This document shows, piece after piece, positions 1 to 8,923 of a stretch of DNA of 64,000 nt. The number at the start of each line of letters is the position of its first letter. Position 1 is the stretch's first letter. The DNA is from CAKZLS01 sp963771545 (lineage in GTDB: Bacteria; Pseudomonadota; Alphaproteobacteria; Rhodospirillales; Defluviicoccaceae), in assembly GCA_963771545.1 (NCBI GenBank), contig CAVYTX010000002.1:1240001-1304000 (forward strand). The letters are read 5' to 3'. A program made the position numbers and the translations under genes. The notes under the pieces are model-generated. The model worked only from the letters and a program-made list of their open reading frames with translations, was not told where the DNA came from and did not search any database.

Positions 1-117
1 TTTTGTCCCATATTCACTACTGATTTTAACGATAGGGTGCTTTCCGCCGGTGACAGTATAAGACCCGGTATAGGTCTGGTCGCCGATATTGATTGTCACT
101 TCTTTTCCTGTGTGCAT
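1..117 (-). CDS. Hypothetical protein, 5' part only
   Basis: Only the first 39 codons are in the window; the gene runs off the left edge. The ATG at 117 is preceded on the minus strand by an AAAGGGGGG ribosome binding site, which supports the start. The peptide begins MHTGKEVTINIGDQTYTGSY and looks like a short beta-rich sequence with alternating polar and hydrophobic residues. I do not recognise the family and no function can be given. The upstream side is occupied by short direct repeats rather than a gene. Confidence 0.5.
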   Translation of the reverse strand, partial: MHTGKEVTINIGDQTYTGSYTVTGGKHPIVKISSEYGTK

Positions 118-132
118 CAAAGTCCCCCCTTT

Positions 133-166
133 ATGAATGCCAACGCAAAATGAATGCCAACGCAAA
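133..166. repeat. Perfect 17-bp tandem duplication
   Basis: ATGAATGCCAACGCAAA occurs twice head to tail at 133-149 and 150-166 with no spacer. It lies 11 bp from a GGGGTCAG element copy. A similar pairing of short duplication and element recurs near 8.9 kb. Confidence 0.9.
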
Positions 167-176
167 GTCTGTCGCC

Positions 177-196
177 GGGGTCAGAATCCGTTGATC
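177..196 (+). repeat. Dispersed 20-bp GGGGTCAG element, copy 1
   Basis: One of three 20-bp matches to GGGGTCAGARTCNGTTGATC in the window; the others are at 1220-1239 (+) and 8924-8943 (-). All three are intergenic. Confidence 0.75.
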
Positions 197-441
197 CAAC
201 CGCATCATGGCCCGTTGGCCATGAAAACTCTACGAAAAGATTGCGAAGGTAACGCATTTCGCACAACTCGCGCGGGGCGGAATAGCATCGCGCATTCCGC
301 CGAATGCGTTGGTCGCGGATCCAACTGAGGCCGGACATGCGCGTTGGGTTGGGCGAGCGGGGAAAAACACGACATGAACGTTGGCGAAACGAGGATGCGA
401 AGACACTCTACGAGATTTGACATGGTTTTTGATGCTGTTGG

Positions 442-705
442 CTACCCGCCTCCATAGGCTTCGCGCCGGTGGGCGATCTTCACGATCTGAACGATCAAGT
501 CGGTGTCCTTGATATCATAGACGATGCGATAGACGCCTTGCCGGACGCGATAGCGCTCCAGCGCGGACAGCTTGACACAGCCTTCCGGCCGAGCGTTCCC
601 GGCGAGAGCCTCGATGCGATCGAGAATGCGCCTGACGTCGGTGTTGGGAATACGGCGAAGATCCTTGGCGACGGACGTCTTGAGGACGATCCTATAGCTT
701 GCCAT
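442..705 (-). CDS. RelE/ParE-family toxin
   Basis: An 87-residue protein with the RelE/ParE fold pattern: an N-terminal YRIVLKTSVAKDLRRIP strand-helix, a central helix, the basic RYRVRQGVYRIVYDI strand pair, and a C-terminal IVKIAHRREAYGG end. Family members are ribosome-dependent mRNA interferases (RelE) or gyrase poisons (ParE); the sequence alone does not decide which. The start overlaps the end of the antitoxin gene by 14 nt, so the two are probably translationally coupled. Length is normal for the family and nothing looks broken. Confidence 0.88.
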   Translation of the reverse strand: MASYRIVLKTSVAKDLRRIPNTDVRRILDRIEALAGNARPEGCVKLSALERYRVRQGVYRIVYDIKDTDLIVQIVKIAHRREAYGGG

Positions 706-925
706 GCCGTTTCAGATCTTCGAGCAGGTCCTCGTAACTCATGGTTGCCTCGCCGGCCCGGTCCTCGAAGGCCTTGAGATCCCCCCGGTCTTCGCGGAGC
801 GCCAGCCGAACGGCCTCGTTGACGATCTCGGACAGCGACCGGTGGGTGGACGCAGCCTTGATACGAAGCGCTTGGTGGATCTCGGGCTCGAAATACACCG
901 TCGACCGCTTGGACAGTTCATGCAT
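692..925 (-). CDS. Ribbon-helix-helix antitoxin
   Basis: A 77-residue protein with an N-terminal ribbon-helix-helix domain (residues 6-45: the STVYFEPEIHQALRIKAA strand and helix, then SLSEIVNEAVRLAL). The acidic C-terminal tail (about 50-77) would wrap the toxin. The ATG at 925 follows a strong GGAGGTGAT site. It is first in the toxin-antitoxin operon and very likely represses it by binding the palindrome in the promoter just upstream. Confidence 0.88.
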   Translation of the reverse strand: MHELSKRSTVYFEPEIHQALRIKAASTHRSLSEIVNEAVRLALREDRGDLKAFEDRAGEATMSYEDLLEDLKRHGKL

Positions 926-947
926 ATCCCATCACCTCCGGCCGCAT

Positions 948-976
948 GCAATAGCGATATAACGCTAAACCGTCAA
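948..976 (-). promoter_or_regulatory. Toxin-antitoxin promoter with embedded palindromic operator
   Basis: On the minus strand TTGACG (971-976) and TATTGC (948-953) are 17 bp apart. The near-palindrome AGCGATATAACGCT (953-966, 12 of 14 positions symmetric) fills most of the spacer, the right place for autorepression by the RHH antitoxin. Seen in sequence; binding is inferred. Confidence 0.5.
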
Positions 977-1219
977 GACGTCGTACTCGCCCCTCCCTGC
1001 CATCGCGTTGGGCGCGCGCTCCCCCGTCGAGGGCGCGCCGGGCTTAGCCGGCGCGGCGGCGGGGCCGGTTGCCGCTGACGGGTCCGGGATTGCGGCGTTT
1101 GGGTTTCGACGGCTTGAGAAACCGCACGTTGGAGAGGTCGCCATCCGTCTTGCGCGGAGCTTCGGCGGCGGGATGGCGGCGCTTGTTGTTTCCCCTCGGC
1201 GGAGGAGCCGAGTTCCGAT

Positions 1220-1239
1220 GGGGTCAGAGTCGGTTGATC
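1220..1239 (+). repeat. Dispersed 20-bp GGGGTCAG element, copy 2
   Basis: GGGGTCAGAGTCGGTTGATC, differing from copy 1 at two positions. It lies between the toxin-antitoxin operon and the broken lipase gene. Confidence 0.75.
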
Positions 1240-1290
1240 GCGCGAACGCGCCTACCCCGCCCCCTTCTCTCCGGTTGCTGTTCCCCCTCT

Positions 1291-2618
1291 TCATGCCACG
1301 CACGGCGGAGGGAACGGTGTCTGGTCCTTGATCGCCTCGACGATGCCGCGGAAGACCGTCGCGCCGAGGAGTTCATCGTAGGCGGTGGTGTGTTGAAAGG
1401 CGACTTGGACAAGGAAGTCGAGGAAGTGCCTCAACCAGCCTTCCACGTCCCGATTTTGCGCTTGCAGCGTCGTAAGATGGGTGGATTCGATGTCGTCCAG
1501 GGCCGTCGATGAAACCATTTCATGAGCGCCCTTTTCGCGATGCAGATACTTGATGAAGTCATGAATCGCCGCCTTCATCAAAACCACCTCGATCGCCGAC
1601 AATTTGAGTTCCTTGCCGAGTTTCCCGATCAGGTCATTGGCCAGCAGCGTCTCCAGGATGGCGATCAGATCCCTCGCCGTCACCTCGATGGATGGATTGA
1701 CCTTGCCCGGCAGTCCGGGGACCGCCGGGCGGATCTGCCGCGCGCCGCTTCCGGACAGGGTTGCGAAAACGGTCGAATTGCCGCCGGCGATGCTTACCGC
1801 CGCCTTGACGAAATCGCTGATCGGGATTTGCGGTTGGTAAGTGGCCGGAATTTCGTTGAGCATGGAAATCTCCCATGCGTGAGGCACGATATCGATGGCG
1901 TTCCAGAGCCGGTCGGTCGTCTTGCCGATCCGACCGTCATAGTAATCGCGCCAGGTTTCGTTGCCGGGCGTCGGTCCCGCCGAAGGCACAACGGAAAGGT
2001 GCGATTTCGAAGCCGGGTCCCAGCCGTTGGGCCGGCCGAGCGGCACGCCCTGACTATCCAGCAAGGCAAGGGCGACGGCCGGCGAAAGCGCGCCCCCCAG
2101 GCTGTGACCGGTGACGGTGATGGAAAGAGAGCCCCGGCGGTCCGATACCCGGCGGGCGAGATCTTGAGCACCGTAAGATTGGCGTCGGTGAGCGTGTTCA
2201 GCAACACCTTGAGACCAACGCCGGCGCCATATGTGATGTCACCTTTGACGGAAGGGCCGGCATCGCCATAGGGCCAGCTCACGGGTGGCGAGATCATTAT
2301 GTCTTCAACGATCCAGCCATAGGCGGAAATCGGATTGGTGCCGGATATGGCGACAACGAACCGAAAGGGATCCGTCTTGCTTCGCGCCACATACATGGCA
2401 TTGTCCGCGACCGTGGAAATTCGGGTTTGATAAACTTTCGGCCCCCAGACCAAGTCCCATTCCCCGATGAGGCCGACGGCGGTGGCATCGGCGAAAATCT
2501 TGCGGGTAACAGCGTCCGCATAGGTCTCCAGCGCCCCGACCGTCCCATGTTGATTGGACGGCAAGCTGGCGATCGAACCGAGCGAATAGATGATTTGCCG
2601 CTCGGTATACCGTGCCAT
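1291..2618 (-). pseudogene. Class-3 lipase-like protein, frameshifted
   Basis: Two overlapping minus-strand frames together give one alpha/beta-hydrolase of about 440 residues. The front starts MARYTERQIIYSLGS after a GGAGGA site. The second frame carries the nucleophile elbow TGHSLGGAL, an AGPTPGN segment equivalent to the G-x-P-R-V-G-N of class-3 lipases, and the NAIDIVP motif typical of the family. The join needs a -1 shift near 2165, consistent with loss of one base. No signal peptide is apparent. The function would be hydrolysis of a lipid ester, but as written the active serine is out of frame with the start. A sequencing indel is the alternative explanation. Confidence 0.75.
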
Positions 2619-2702
2619 CATGCGTTCCTCCGCCGGAGGCGCGGCCATGTGTTTCCGTGCTCCGGATTTACACCTAAGCACCTCCAAACGGGGCCGCAAT
2701 GA

Positions 2703-2752
2703 TTAATGCGCTTTCGCTGGCCGGGGGTTAATGCGCTTTCGCTGGCCGGGGC
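2703..2752. repeat. 25-bp tandem duplication
   Basis: TTAATGCGCTTTCGCTGGCC plus a G-run is repeated head to tail (units 2703-2727 and 2728-2752, last base differing), in the gap between the lipase remnant and the next gene. Confidence 0.9.
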
Positions 2753-2798
2753 CGGAGCGACGTGGCAAACTGTTGGGCGGGCGGAATGAGCGTGTTTG

Positions 2799-3860
2799 AT
2801 GGGGGGCGTCATGTTTGGTTGGGCCGCGTTGGACGTCGCGATCGGGCTTTTCTTCATGTTTCTGCTGTTGAGCATGATCGGCACGACCGTTCAGGAGTCG
2901 ATCGCGAGTTTGCTCAAGTTGCGCGCATCCAATCTTCGCGAGGGCCTCGAAAACCTTCTCAACGATAGGCAGCTCTCGGACGACCCCAAGTTCATGGACC
3001 TGACGGCGGCGCTGTACGATCACCCCGCGGTCAAGAGCCTGTATCGCAGCCAACGACGGATCCTGGGCGTCAAGCTGGAAAGCGGACCGTCCTATATTCC
3101 GAGCCGGACGTTCGTGATGGCGCTGCTCGATGAAATCCGCGTCCGCAACGCCGAGCGCGCCGGAAAGCCCGCCGACCGGATCGCAAGGATCGGCGTCGAC
3201 GAATTGTTCCGGGACGCCGGGACCATCGTCGATGCGATGCCCGATTGCGACCTCAAAACGCAGTTGACGTTGCTCACCGGAGACATCCGGGCGCACACGG
3301 ACGATCTCGAACAACAGGCGACGGCCGCCGTGGGGCGGCTGGAAAACTGGTTCAACAAATCCATGGACCGCGTTTCCGGCTGGTACAAGCGCAAGGCCAA
3401 GTTCCTCGCCATCGTCGTGGGCTGTGCGATGGCGGTCATTCTCAACGCCGATACGGTTCACGTCGCCAAGACACTATGGACCGACAGCAACCTGCGCGAG
3501 ACGGTGGCGGCGGGCGCGTCGGCCTATCTGGAACAAAGTCCGCCGGACGCCGGGGGGCAGACCGATGGCGGCCAAGACCGACGCGGCGCGGCCCGCGCCG
3601 GCGTTCTACTCGAAAGCCTCTCGCAAACGGGTTTGCCCGTGGGCTGGCAATTCAAGGAGGAACCGGACGGCAAAGTCGGTTCGATCTCGTTGCAGCCGCA
3701 TCAGAATATGCTGGTGGCGGTCATCGGATGGATCATCACCGGCTTCGCGTTGAGCCTGGGAGCGGGCTTTTGGTTCGACACGCTCAGCAAGGTCGTCAAC
3801 TTGCGCGGCAGCGGGGCTCAGGTATCGACGCAAACCGGCAAGGCCGTCGAGAAGTCTTGA
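2799..3860 (+). CDS. Hypothetical integral membrane protein
   Basis: About 353 residues. A hydrophobic segment near residues 7-30 (FGWAALDVAIGLFFMFLLLS) is followed by a long soluble region with many charged residues. A second membrane segment lies near 208-228, and a third near 305-330 just before a short cytoplasmic tail ending in basic residues. I recognise the general type (membrane-anchored proteins of unknown function starting with an ESIASLLKLRA-like stretch) but not a function. ATGs at 2799 and 2811 are both possible and neither has a clean ribosome site. The gene stands alone between the lipase remnant and a convergent marR gene. Confidence 0.65.
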   Translation: MGGVMFGWAALDVAIGLFFMFLLLSMIGTTVQESIASLLKLRASNLREGLENLLNDRQLSDDPKFMDLTAALYDHPAVKSLYRSQRRILGVKLESGPSYIPSRTFVMALLDEIRVRNAERAGKPADRIARIGVDELFRDAGTIVDAMPDCDLKTQLTLLTGDIRAHTDDLEQQATAAVGRLENWFNKSMDRVSGWYKRKAKFLAIVVGCAMAVILNADTVHVAKTLWTDSNLRETVAAGASAYLEQSPPDAGGQTDGGQDRRGAARAGVLLESLSQTGLPVGWQFKEEPDGKVGSISLQPHQNMLVAVIGWIITGFALSLGAGFWFDTLSKVVNLRGSGAQVSTQTGKAVEKS

Positions 3861-3919
3861 TGCCTCGCGGTCCGGACCTCTCGCGCGGAAACGGCCGCCA
3901 CGATCCGGCGCCTTACCCC

Positions 3920-4369
3920 TCACCGTTTTTGATCAAGGATCCTGCCGAGATTGATCTTGATGGTTTCGACGGCGACGGACAGCACCCTCTGCTGCTCGTC
4001 CGACAGACCGTCCAGGATCTCCTCGCGGGTTCTCAGAATGATTTCCTCGATGCTGGCGATGAGCGGCCGGGCTTTGCCGGTGAGGTGCAAACTCCAGGAG
4101 CGGCGATCGCCGTGGCTCGCACGCCGCTCGACGAACCCATTCTGCACCATGTGATCGATGAGCCGCCCGGCGGTGGATTTTTCGATCTCCAACTGGGCGG
4201 CCAGCTCCGACTGGGTGACGCCCTCGCAACTCGCGAGGCTGGCGAGAACCGCCCATTGCGCCCGCGTCAGACCGCGCGGCTGCAACCGGCGGTCGATCAC
4301 CTTGCGCAACAGGTGGGAGACGTCCGTCAATAGAAAGCCGATGCCCCGCTCGCTTTGACTTACTAGCAT
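3920..4369 (-). CDS. MarR-family transcriptional regulator
   Basis: 149 residues with the MarR winged helix: N-terminal dimerisation helix (VSHLLRKVIDRRLQPRGLT), the RAQWAVLASL helix, recognition region TQSELAAQLEIEKSTAGRLI, and the wing VERRASHGDRRSWSLHLTGKA. MarR proteins bind palindromic operators as dimers and are relieved by small ligands. It is divergent from citrate synthase with about 200 bp between the two starts, so it may control itself and possibly gltA. Its ligand cannot be read from the sequence. Confidence 0.9.
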   Translation of the reverse strand: MLVSQSERGIGFLLTDVSHLLRKVIDRRLQPRGLTRAQWAVLASLASCEGVTQSELAAQLEIEKSTAGRLIDHMVQNGFVERRASHGDRRSWSLHLTGKARPLIASIEEIILRTREEILDGLSDEQQRVLSVAVETIKINLGRILDQKR

Positions 4370-4567
4370 GTTGCCAGACTTCGTTGCATACCTTATTATT
4401 GCGAAGCTTACTGTAAGGACGCTTCAATTGCACGGTTTTTCGGACGAGAGGGGAGGTCCGTGTTTGCCGTAATACCAACAGTCGTTGATAGTGACTCAGG
4501 GCAAAGGTTTGTCGACCGCCGCCGCCCTCCGCAACGCCACTGCAAATGAGAATGAGGAGAGAACACC

Positions 4568-5953
4568 ATGGCGCGTGAACTTCCCGAATTGGACATCGTC
4601 GAAGCCGTCGACGGAGAGAAGGTGACGGTGATTTTCCACGGCACGGGCGAGCAAGTGGTTCTCCCGGTGCTGAGCCCGACCCATGGCCCCAAGGTCATCG
4701 ACGTTCAGCGGCTCTATCACGACACCGGCTACTTCACCTTCGACCCCGGTTACATGTCGACGGCGAGCTGCGATTCCGAGGTCACCTTCATCGACGGCGA
4801 GCGGGGCGTTCTGTTGCACCGCGGCTATTCGATCGAGGATCTGGCCACCGACGCCAGCTTCCTCGACGTCTGCTATCTGCTGCTGTACGGCGATCTGCCC
4901 GACGCGGAGCAGTCGCGAGAGTTCAGCGGCATCATCACCCACCATACGATGGTGCACGATCAGCTGCCCCAGTTCTTCAAGGGGTATCGCCGGGACGCTC
5001 ATCCGATGGCGGTGCTGGTGGGAACCGTCGGCGCCCTCAGCGCCTTCTACCACGACAGCACCGACGTCCGCGATCCGCACGCCCGCATGGTGGCGACCCA
5101 TCGGATGATCGCCAAGATGCCGACCCTCGCCGCCATGGCCTTCAAATATTCCATCGGCCAGCCATTCGTCTATCCGCGCAACGATTTGGACTATGCCGCG
5201 AACTTCCTGCACATGTGCTTCGCCGTTCCGGCTGAGACCTATGAGGTCCGGCCGGCGCAGGCGCGGGCGATGAACCGGTTCTTGGTGTTGCATGCCGACC
5301 ACGAGCAGAACGCGTCGACCGCGACGGTGCGCATCGCCGGCTCCAGCATGGCCAACCCGTTCGCCTGCATCGCCGCGGGAATCGCCTGCCTTTGGGGTCC
5401 CGCCCACGGCGGCGCCAACGAGGCGGTCCTCAGAATGCTGAACGAGATCGGCGGCAAGGACCGCATCCCCGAGTTCATAAAGCGCGCCAAGGACAAGGAT
5501 GATCCCTTCCGGCTGATGGGATTCGGCCACCGGGTCTACAAGAACTACGATCCGCGGGCGGCCGTCCTTCGCGAGTCCTGCCACGAGGTGCTCGAGGAAC
5601 TGGACAAGAAGAACGAACCGCTGTTCGAACTGGCGCTGGAACTGGAGCGCATCGCCCGAGAGGACGACTATTTCGTCGAACGCAAGCTGTTTCCCAACGT
5701 CGACTTCTACTCCGGGATCACACTGCAGGCCATGGGGTTCCCGTCCGCGATGTTTCCGGCGCTGTTCGCCCTCGGCCGTTCGATCGGCTGGGTGGCCCAG
5801 TGGAAGGAGATGATCGAGGCCCCGGATCAGCGCATCGGCCGGCCGAGGCAGCGCTACATCGGCCATCCCGTTCGGCCCTATGTCTCCCTTGAACAACGCA
5901 AACCGGCGCGAAGCCGAGAGCGTGACGGAGGCGGAGAAGGCGAAACGACCTGA
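4568..5953 (+). CDS. gltA: Citrate synthase
   Basis: 461 residues matching type II hexameric citrate synthase, which condenses oxaloacetate and acetyl-CoA to citrate in the TCA cycle. Visible are the N-terminal beta domain with GYSIEDLA, and the active-site segments HADHEQNASTATVR, GPAHGGANEAV, GFGHRVYKNYDPRA and FPNVDFYSGI, which carry the catalytic histidines and aspartate. The ATG at 4568 follows GAGGAGAG. Most homologues end soon after a RPYVxLEQR stretch; this one continues for about 18 mostly charged residues. The carbonic anhydrase gene follows 19 bp downstream. Confidence 0.96.
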   Translation: MARELPELDIVEAVDGEKVTVIFHGTGEQVVLPVLSPTHGPKVIDVQRLYHDTGYFTFDPGYMSTASCDSEVTFIDGERGVLLHRGYSIEDLATDASFLDVCYLLLYGDLPDAEQSREFSGIITHHTMVHDQLPQFFKGYRRDAHPMAVLVGTVGALSAFYHDSTDVRDPHARMVATHRMIAKMPTLAAMAFKYSIGQPFVYPRNDLDYAANFLHMCFAVPAETYEVRPAQARAMNRFLVLHADHEQNASTATVRIAGSSMANPFACIAAGIACLWGPAHGGANEAVLRMLNEIGGKDRIPEFIKRAKDKDDPFRLMGFGHRVYKNYDPRAAVLRESCHEVLEELDKKNEPLFELALELERIAREDDYFVERKLFPNVDFYSGITLQAMGFPSAMFPALFALGRSIGWVAQWKEMIEAPDQRIGRPRQRYIGHPVRPYVSLEQRKPARSRERDGGGEGETT

Positions 5954-5972
5954 GCCTCCGAGGAGTCCCGAG

Positions 5973-6617
5973 ATGACGACCATGTCCACCATCGATCGCC
6001 TGCTGGCGGGCCATCGCAGCTTTCGCAATCGTTACTACGAACAGCGCCCCGAGTTGTTCGAGGAGCTCAAGACGGGTCAACATCCCGAAGTCATGGTGAT
6101 TGCGTGCTCGGATTCCCGCGTGGACCCGGCGATCATTCTGCAATCGAGGCCGGGAGAACTGTTCGTGGTCCGCAATGTCGCCAACATCGTGCCGCCCTTC
6201 AAGCCGGACGGTCTCCATCACGGGACCAGCGCCGCGCTTGAGTTCGCCGTTCGCGATCTCGGCGTGAGCCACATCATCGTCCTCGGTCATTCACGCTGCG
6301 GCGGTATCGAGGGGTTGGCGCGGGGATTGGGCGCGCCCGGAAGCGAACGCGACTTTATCGGGCCGTGGATGTCGATCGTCGGCGCCGCGTGCGCGCACGT
6401 TCCCGACGTCGGCGATGGCGAAATCCCGGCCCAGGATTTGCGAGAGGTAGAGCAGGAGTCCATCCGGCTCTCGATGACCAACCTGATGACCTATCCCTGG
6501 ATCCGGGAAAAGTTCGAACAGAAGAAGCTCGGCCTCTACGGCTGGTGGTTCGAGCTCGCGGAGGGAAAGTTGTGGGCGGTGAAACCGGCCTCCAAGGGCG
6601 CGGCGCGACTGAGCTGA
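5973..6617 (+). CDS. Beta-class carbonic anhydrase
   Basis: 214 residues. Interconverts CO2 and bicarbonate in the cytoplasm. The zinc ligands and partner residues are present: ACSDSRVDP (Cys45, with the Asp47/Arg49 dyad) and LGHSRCGG (His106, Cys109). The start at 5973 is chosen over upstream in-frame codons because CGAGGAG lies at proper spacing and earlier starts would overlap gltA. The close spacing suggests co-transcription with citrate synthase, perhaps linking bicarbonate supply to anaplerosis (inference). Confidence 0.92.
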   Translation: MTTMSTIDRLLAGHRSFRNRYYEQRPELFEELKTGQHPEVMVIACSDSRVDPAIILQSRPGELFVVRNVANIVPPFKPDGLHHGTSAALEFAVRDLGVSHIIVLGHSRCGGIEGLARGLGAPGSERDFIGPWMSIVGAACAHVPDVGDGEIPAQDLREVEQESIRLSMTNLMTYPWIREKFEQKKLGLYGWWFELAEGKLWAVKPASKGAARLS

Positions 6618-6842
6618 ACCGAAACGGAAACAGGGGCCCAGAACCACGGTCAAGCATGAATAATCCGCCAAGCCCCACGAGCAACGGCTCGTCCAGGACA
6701 GCGCGCTCGAATTCAAAGCTTCGGCAGCGTCCGGTTTGATCGTGCCTCGGCGACATGCCCCCTGTGTTGAGGCTTGACATGGGGTACTCGGGGTTTAGCC
6801 TTGCAGGTCCCGCGGCCTCCTTCCCGATAGCGGAAAACCGGT

Positions 6843-8003
6843 ATGGTCATGTCGTCGCGCCAGGACCTGGAAGCAGGTTGGATCGAAATCATCCGCGAGG
6901 GTCTGGAACACCTCGCCCAGGGCTTTAGTATCTTCGACAGCGAATTCCGGCTGGCCGCGTGGAACCGCCAGTTCCTCGAACTGCTCGATTTCCCGGACGA
7001 ACTGGGAACGCTGGGCCGGCCGCTCTCGGATTTCTTTCGTTACAATGCCAACCGTGGCGAGTACGGTCCGGGCGCCATCGACGACCTCGTCGAGGCGCGC
7101 ATGGCCTTGGCCGCCGGCATGAAGCCCCATTGCTTCGAGCGCGAACGGCCCGACGGCACGGTGATCGAAATCCGGGGGCAGCCCCTGCCCGCCGGCGGCT
7201 TCGTCACGACCTATACGGACATCACCGAACGGACACGATGGGAAAACGACTTGCAGGCCGCCAAGCAGGCCGCCGAGCAGGCAAACCGGGCGAAGGCGGA
7301 TTTTCTCAACTTGGTGAGCCATGAGCTCCGCACGCCGCTCACCTCCATTCTCTCGTTCTCCGAGATCCTCGGTGACCATCCCGACATCGACATCGATCAG
7401 CGCGCGGAGTTTCTACGCGTCATTCACACCGAGTGCCAACGCCTGATCCGAATGATCGGCGATCTGCTGGACTTCGCCAAGATCGACGCGGGGCGCATGA
7501 AGTGGCACATCAAGGCACTCGAACCGAAGACCTTCGTGGAGTCCGCCGCGGCGTCGGTGGCGCCGGTGTTCACGGAAAAGCGGATCGAGTTGACACTCGC
7601 CCTGCCGCCGGAAACGCCGCTGATCGACGGTGACTCCGACCGCCTGACCCAGGTGGTCGTCAACCTCTTGGCCAACGCCCAGAAATTCGCCCCCAAGGCC
7701 ACCGGCCGCGTGCGGGTGGGCCTGGACGTCGGGCCGACGGACGTGACGATTTCGGTCGCCGACAACGGCCCCGGGATTCCCCCCGAGAAGCACGAAGAGA
7801 TCTTCGAGGAGTTCCGGCAGGTGGTATCGGAGGACGACCCTCATCCGCCCGGTACCGGGCTTGGACTGGCCATCTGCCGGCGGATCGTCGAACACCTCGG
7901 AGGGCGGATCTGGGTGGAAAGCGCCATGCGCGAGGGCGCGACCTTCCGTTTCACCGTCCCCATCATTGCGTCGGCCGCGCCTTCCCGGCAAAAACCGGGT
8001 TGA
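6843..8003 (+). CDS. PAS-domain sensor histidine kinase
   Basis: 386 residues, cytoplasmic, with no membrane segment. Residues 8-130 form a PAS domain of the PAS_7 type (LEHLAQGFSIFDSEFRLAAWN, ending in TTYTDITERTRWE). A coiled-coil linker leads to the HisKA domain with the phospho-acceptor His160 in LVSHELRTPL. The ATPase domain has an N box (VVNLLANAQKFAP), G1 (VADNGPGIPPE) and G2 (GTGLGLAICRRIVEHLGG). No response regulator is next door, so it is an orphan kinase whose partner must be elsewhere. About 225 bp upstream separate it from the carbonic anhydrase gene. Confidence 0.92.
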   Translation: MVMSSRQDLEAGWIEIIREGLEHLAQGFSIFDSEFRLAAWNRQFLELLDFPDELGTLGRPLSDFFRYNANRGEYGPGAIDDLVEARMALAAGMKPHCFERERPDGTVIEIRGQPLPAGGFVTTYTDITERTRWENDLQAAKQAAEQANRAKADFLNLVSHELRTPLTSILSFSEILGDHPDIDIDQRAEFLRVIHTECQRLIRMIGDLLDFAKIDAGRMKWHIKALEPKTFVESAAASVAPVFTEKRIELTLALPPETPLIDGDSDRLTQVVVNLLANAQKFAPKATGRVRVGLDVGPTDVTISVADNGPGIPPEKHEEIFEEFRQVVSEDDPHPPGTGLGLAICRRIVEHLGGRIWVESAMREGATFRFTVPIIASAAPSRQKPG

Positions 8004-8139
8004 GCCAGTTGCCCGGCGCGCGCGGGGCCGCTCGCCTCTCGGCGAGGCCTCGCCCGCGCCACCCGAGCAGTGGGCCAAGCGGCGCGGAACATCCACGTTT
8101 CGCCGGGGTGTGGTCTTGTTGGCCTGTCCGACCAGCGCC

Positions 8140-8168
8140 TTGAACGTTTATCGTTCCAACCGCATATC
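8140..8168 (+). promoter_or_regulatory. Possible sigma70 promoter of the GST gene
   Basis: TTGAAC (8140-8145) and CATATC (8163-8168) are 17 bp apart, about 30 bp before the GST start. It is a plausible but imperfect match. Confidence 0.3.
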
Positions 8169-8200
8169 TTTCCAACCGAACAACAATAAAGGTCCGTACC

Positions 8201-8839
8201 ATGTCGCTGACGTTCTATTACGGTTCTGGATCGCCCTTCGCCTGGAAGGTATGGCTCGCTCTCGAGCATAAGGCGATCCCCTATGACATAATGGTTCTCT
8301 CATTCGACAAGGGCGAGACCCGCGCACCGGCCTTCCGCGCGATCAACCCGCGCGGCAAGGTGCCGACCATTGTCGACGACGGTTATGCGCTTTGGGAGTC
8401 GGCGGCAATCCTCGAATACTTGGATGAGGCCTATCCGGAGCCCCCGCTATTACCAAAGGACCATCAAGGTCGCGCGACCGTGCGCCGCATCGCGGCCGAG
8501 GCCGAGAATTATCTTGGGGCGCTGATCGCCGATCTCACCAAGGCGACGCTCTTCCGGACCGGGCCGGGAGACGCCAAGGCATTGGCCGATCTTCATAAGC
8601 GGCTCGACGAGGAACTGCCCCGTTTCGAGGCGATGCTGGCCGGCGAGTACTTCGGAATCGAACTTTCGATCGCGGACTTTACCGCCTACCCGCACTTACG
8701 GCTCATCCCTCGGGTCGATGAGCGCCAGCCGGGAGAGCAATGGAGCAAGCACATCCCCCCTCGGCTCGCCGCTTGGATGAAGCGCATCGAGGACCTGCCT
8801 TATTACGAGAAGACGATCCCGCCCCATTGGAAGTCCTAA
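8201..8839 (+). CDS. Glutathione S-transferase family protein
   Basis: 212 residues with two GST domains. Residues 1-80 form the thioredoxin-like half: YYGSGSPFAWKVWLAL with a likely catalytic serine near the N-terminus, the cis-proline loop GKVPTIVDD and the glutathione-binding WESAAILEYL. An all-helical C-terminal half contains LSIADFTAYPHL. Such proteins conjugate or reduce electrophiles with glutathione; the substrate cannot be told. The ATG follows AAAGG. It is a single gene with its own possible promoter; nearby genes do not indicate a pathway. Confidence 0.9.
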   Translation: MSLTFYYGSGSPFAWKVWLALEHKAIPYDIMVLSFDKGETRAPAFRAINPRGKVPTIVDDGYALWESAAILEYLDEAYPEPPLLPKDHQGRATVRRIAAEAENYLGALIADLTKATLFRTGPGDAKALADLHKRLDEELPRFEAMLAGEYFGIELSIADFTAYPHLRLIPRVDERQPGEQWSKHIPPRLAAWMKRIEDLPYYEKTIPPHWKS

Positions 8840-8923
8840 CCTAAGGTGAGAAATCGGGCACACCCATTAATCGCTTGAAAATCAAATGACTCTGATCCCT
8901 TGATTCACTGATAAACCATTCGT

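Larger units (their letters stand above)
118..441. other. Gene-free stretch with direct repeats and a dispersed element
   Basis: No convincing gene is present. The stretch holds a perfect 17-bp tandem duplication (133-166), a copy of the GGGGTCAG element (177-196), and GC-rich sequence whose reading frames on both strands have no ribosome binding site or recognisable protein. Confidence 0.5.
926..1290. other. Gene-free stretch between antitoxin and lipase
   Basis: Holds the toxin-antitoxin promoter, element copy 2 (1220-1239) and very GC-rich sequence. On the minus strand a frame from about 1216 to the TAA at 1044-1046 stays open and ends in a basic Arg/Pro-rich tail. It has no start codon because it begins right after a stop inside the element, so it could be the 3' remnant of a lost gene. 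Confidence 0.35.

Noticed and set aside
1044..1216. A minus-strand open stretch ending in a basic tail
   Set aside because: No start codon and no recognisable domain; kept only as a note on the gap because the region is GC-rich enough to stay open by chance.
4496..6028. A 510-codon minus-strand frame opposite citrate synthase
   Set aside because: Antisense shadow; citrate synthase is complete on the plus strand.
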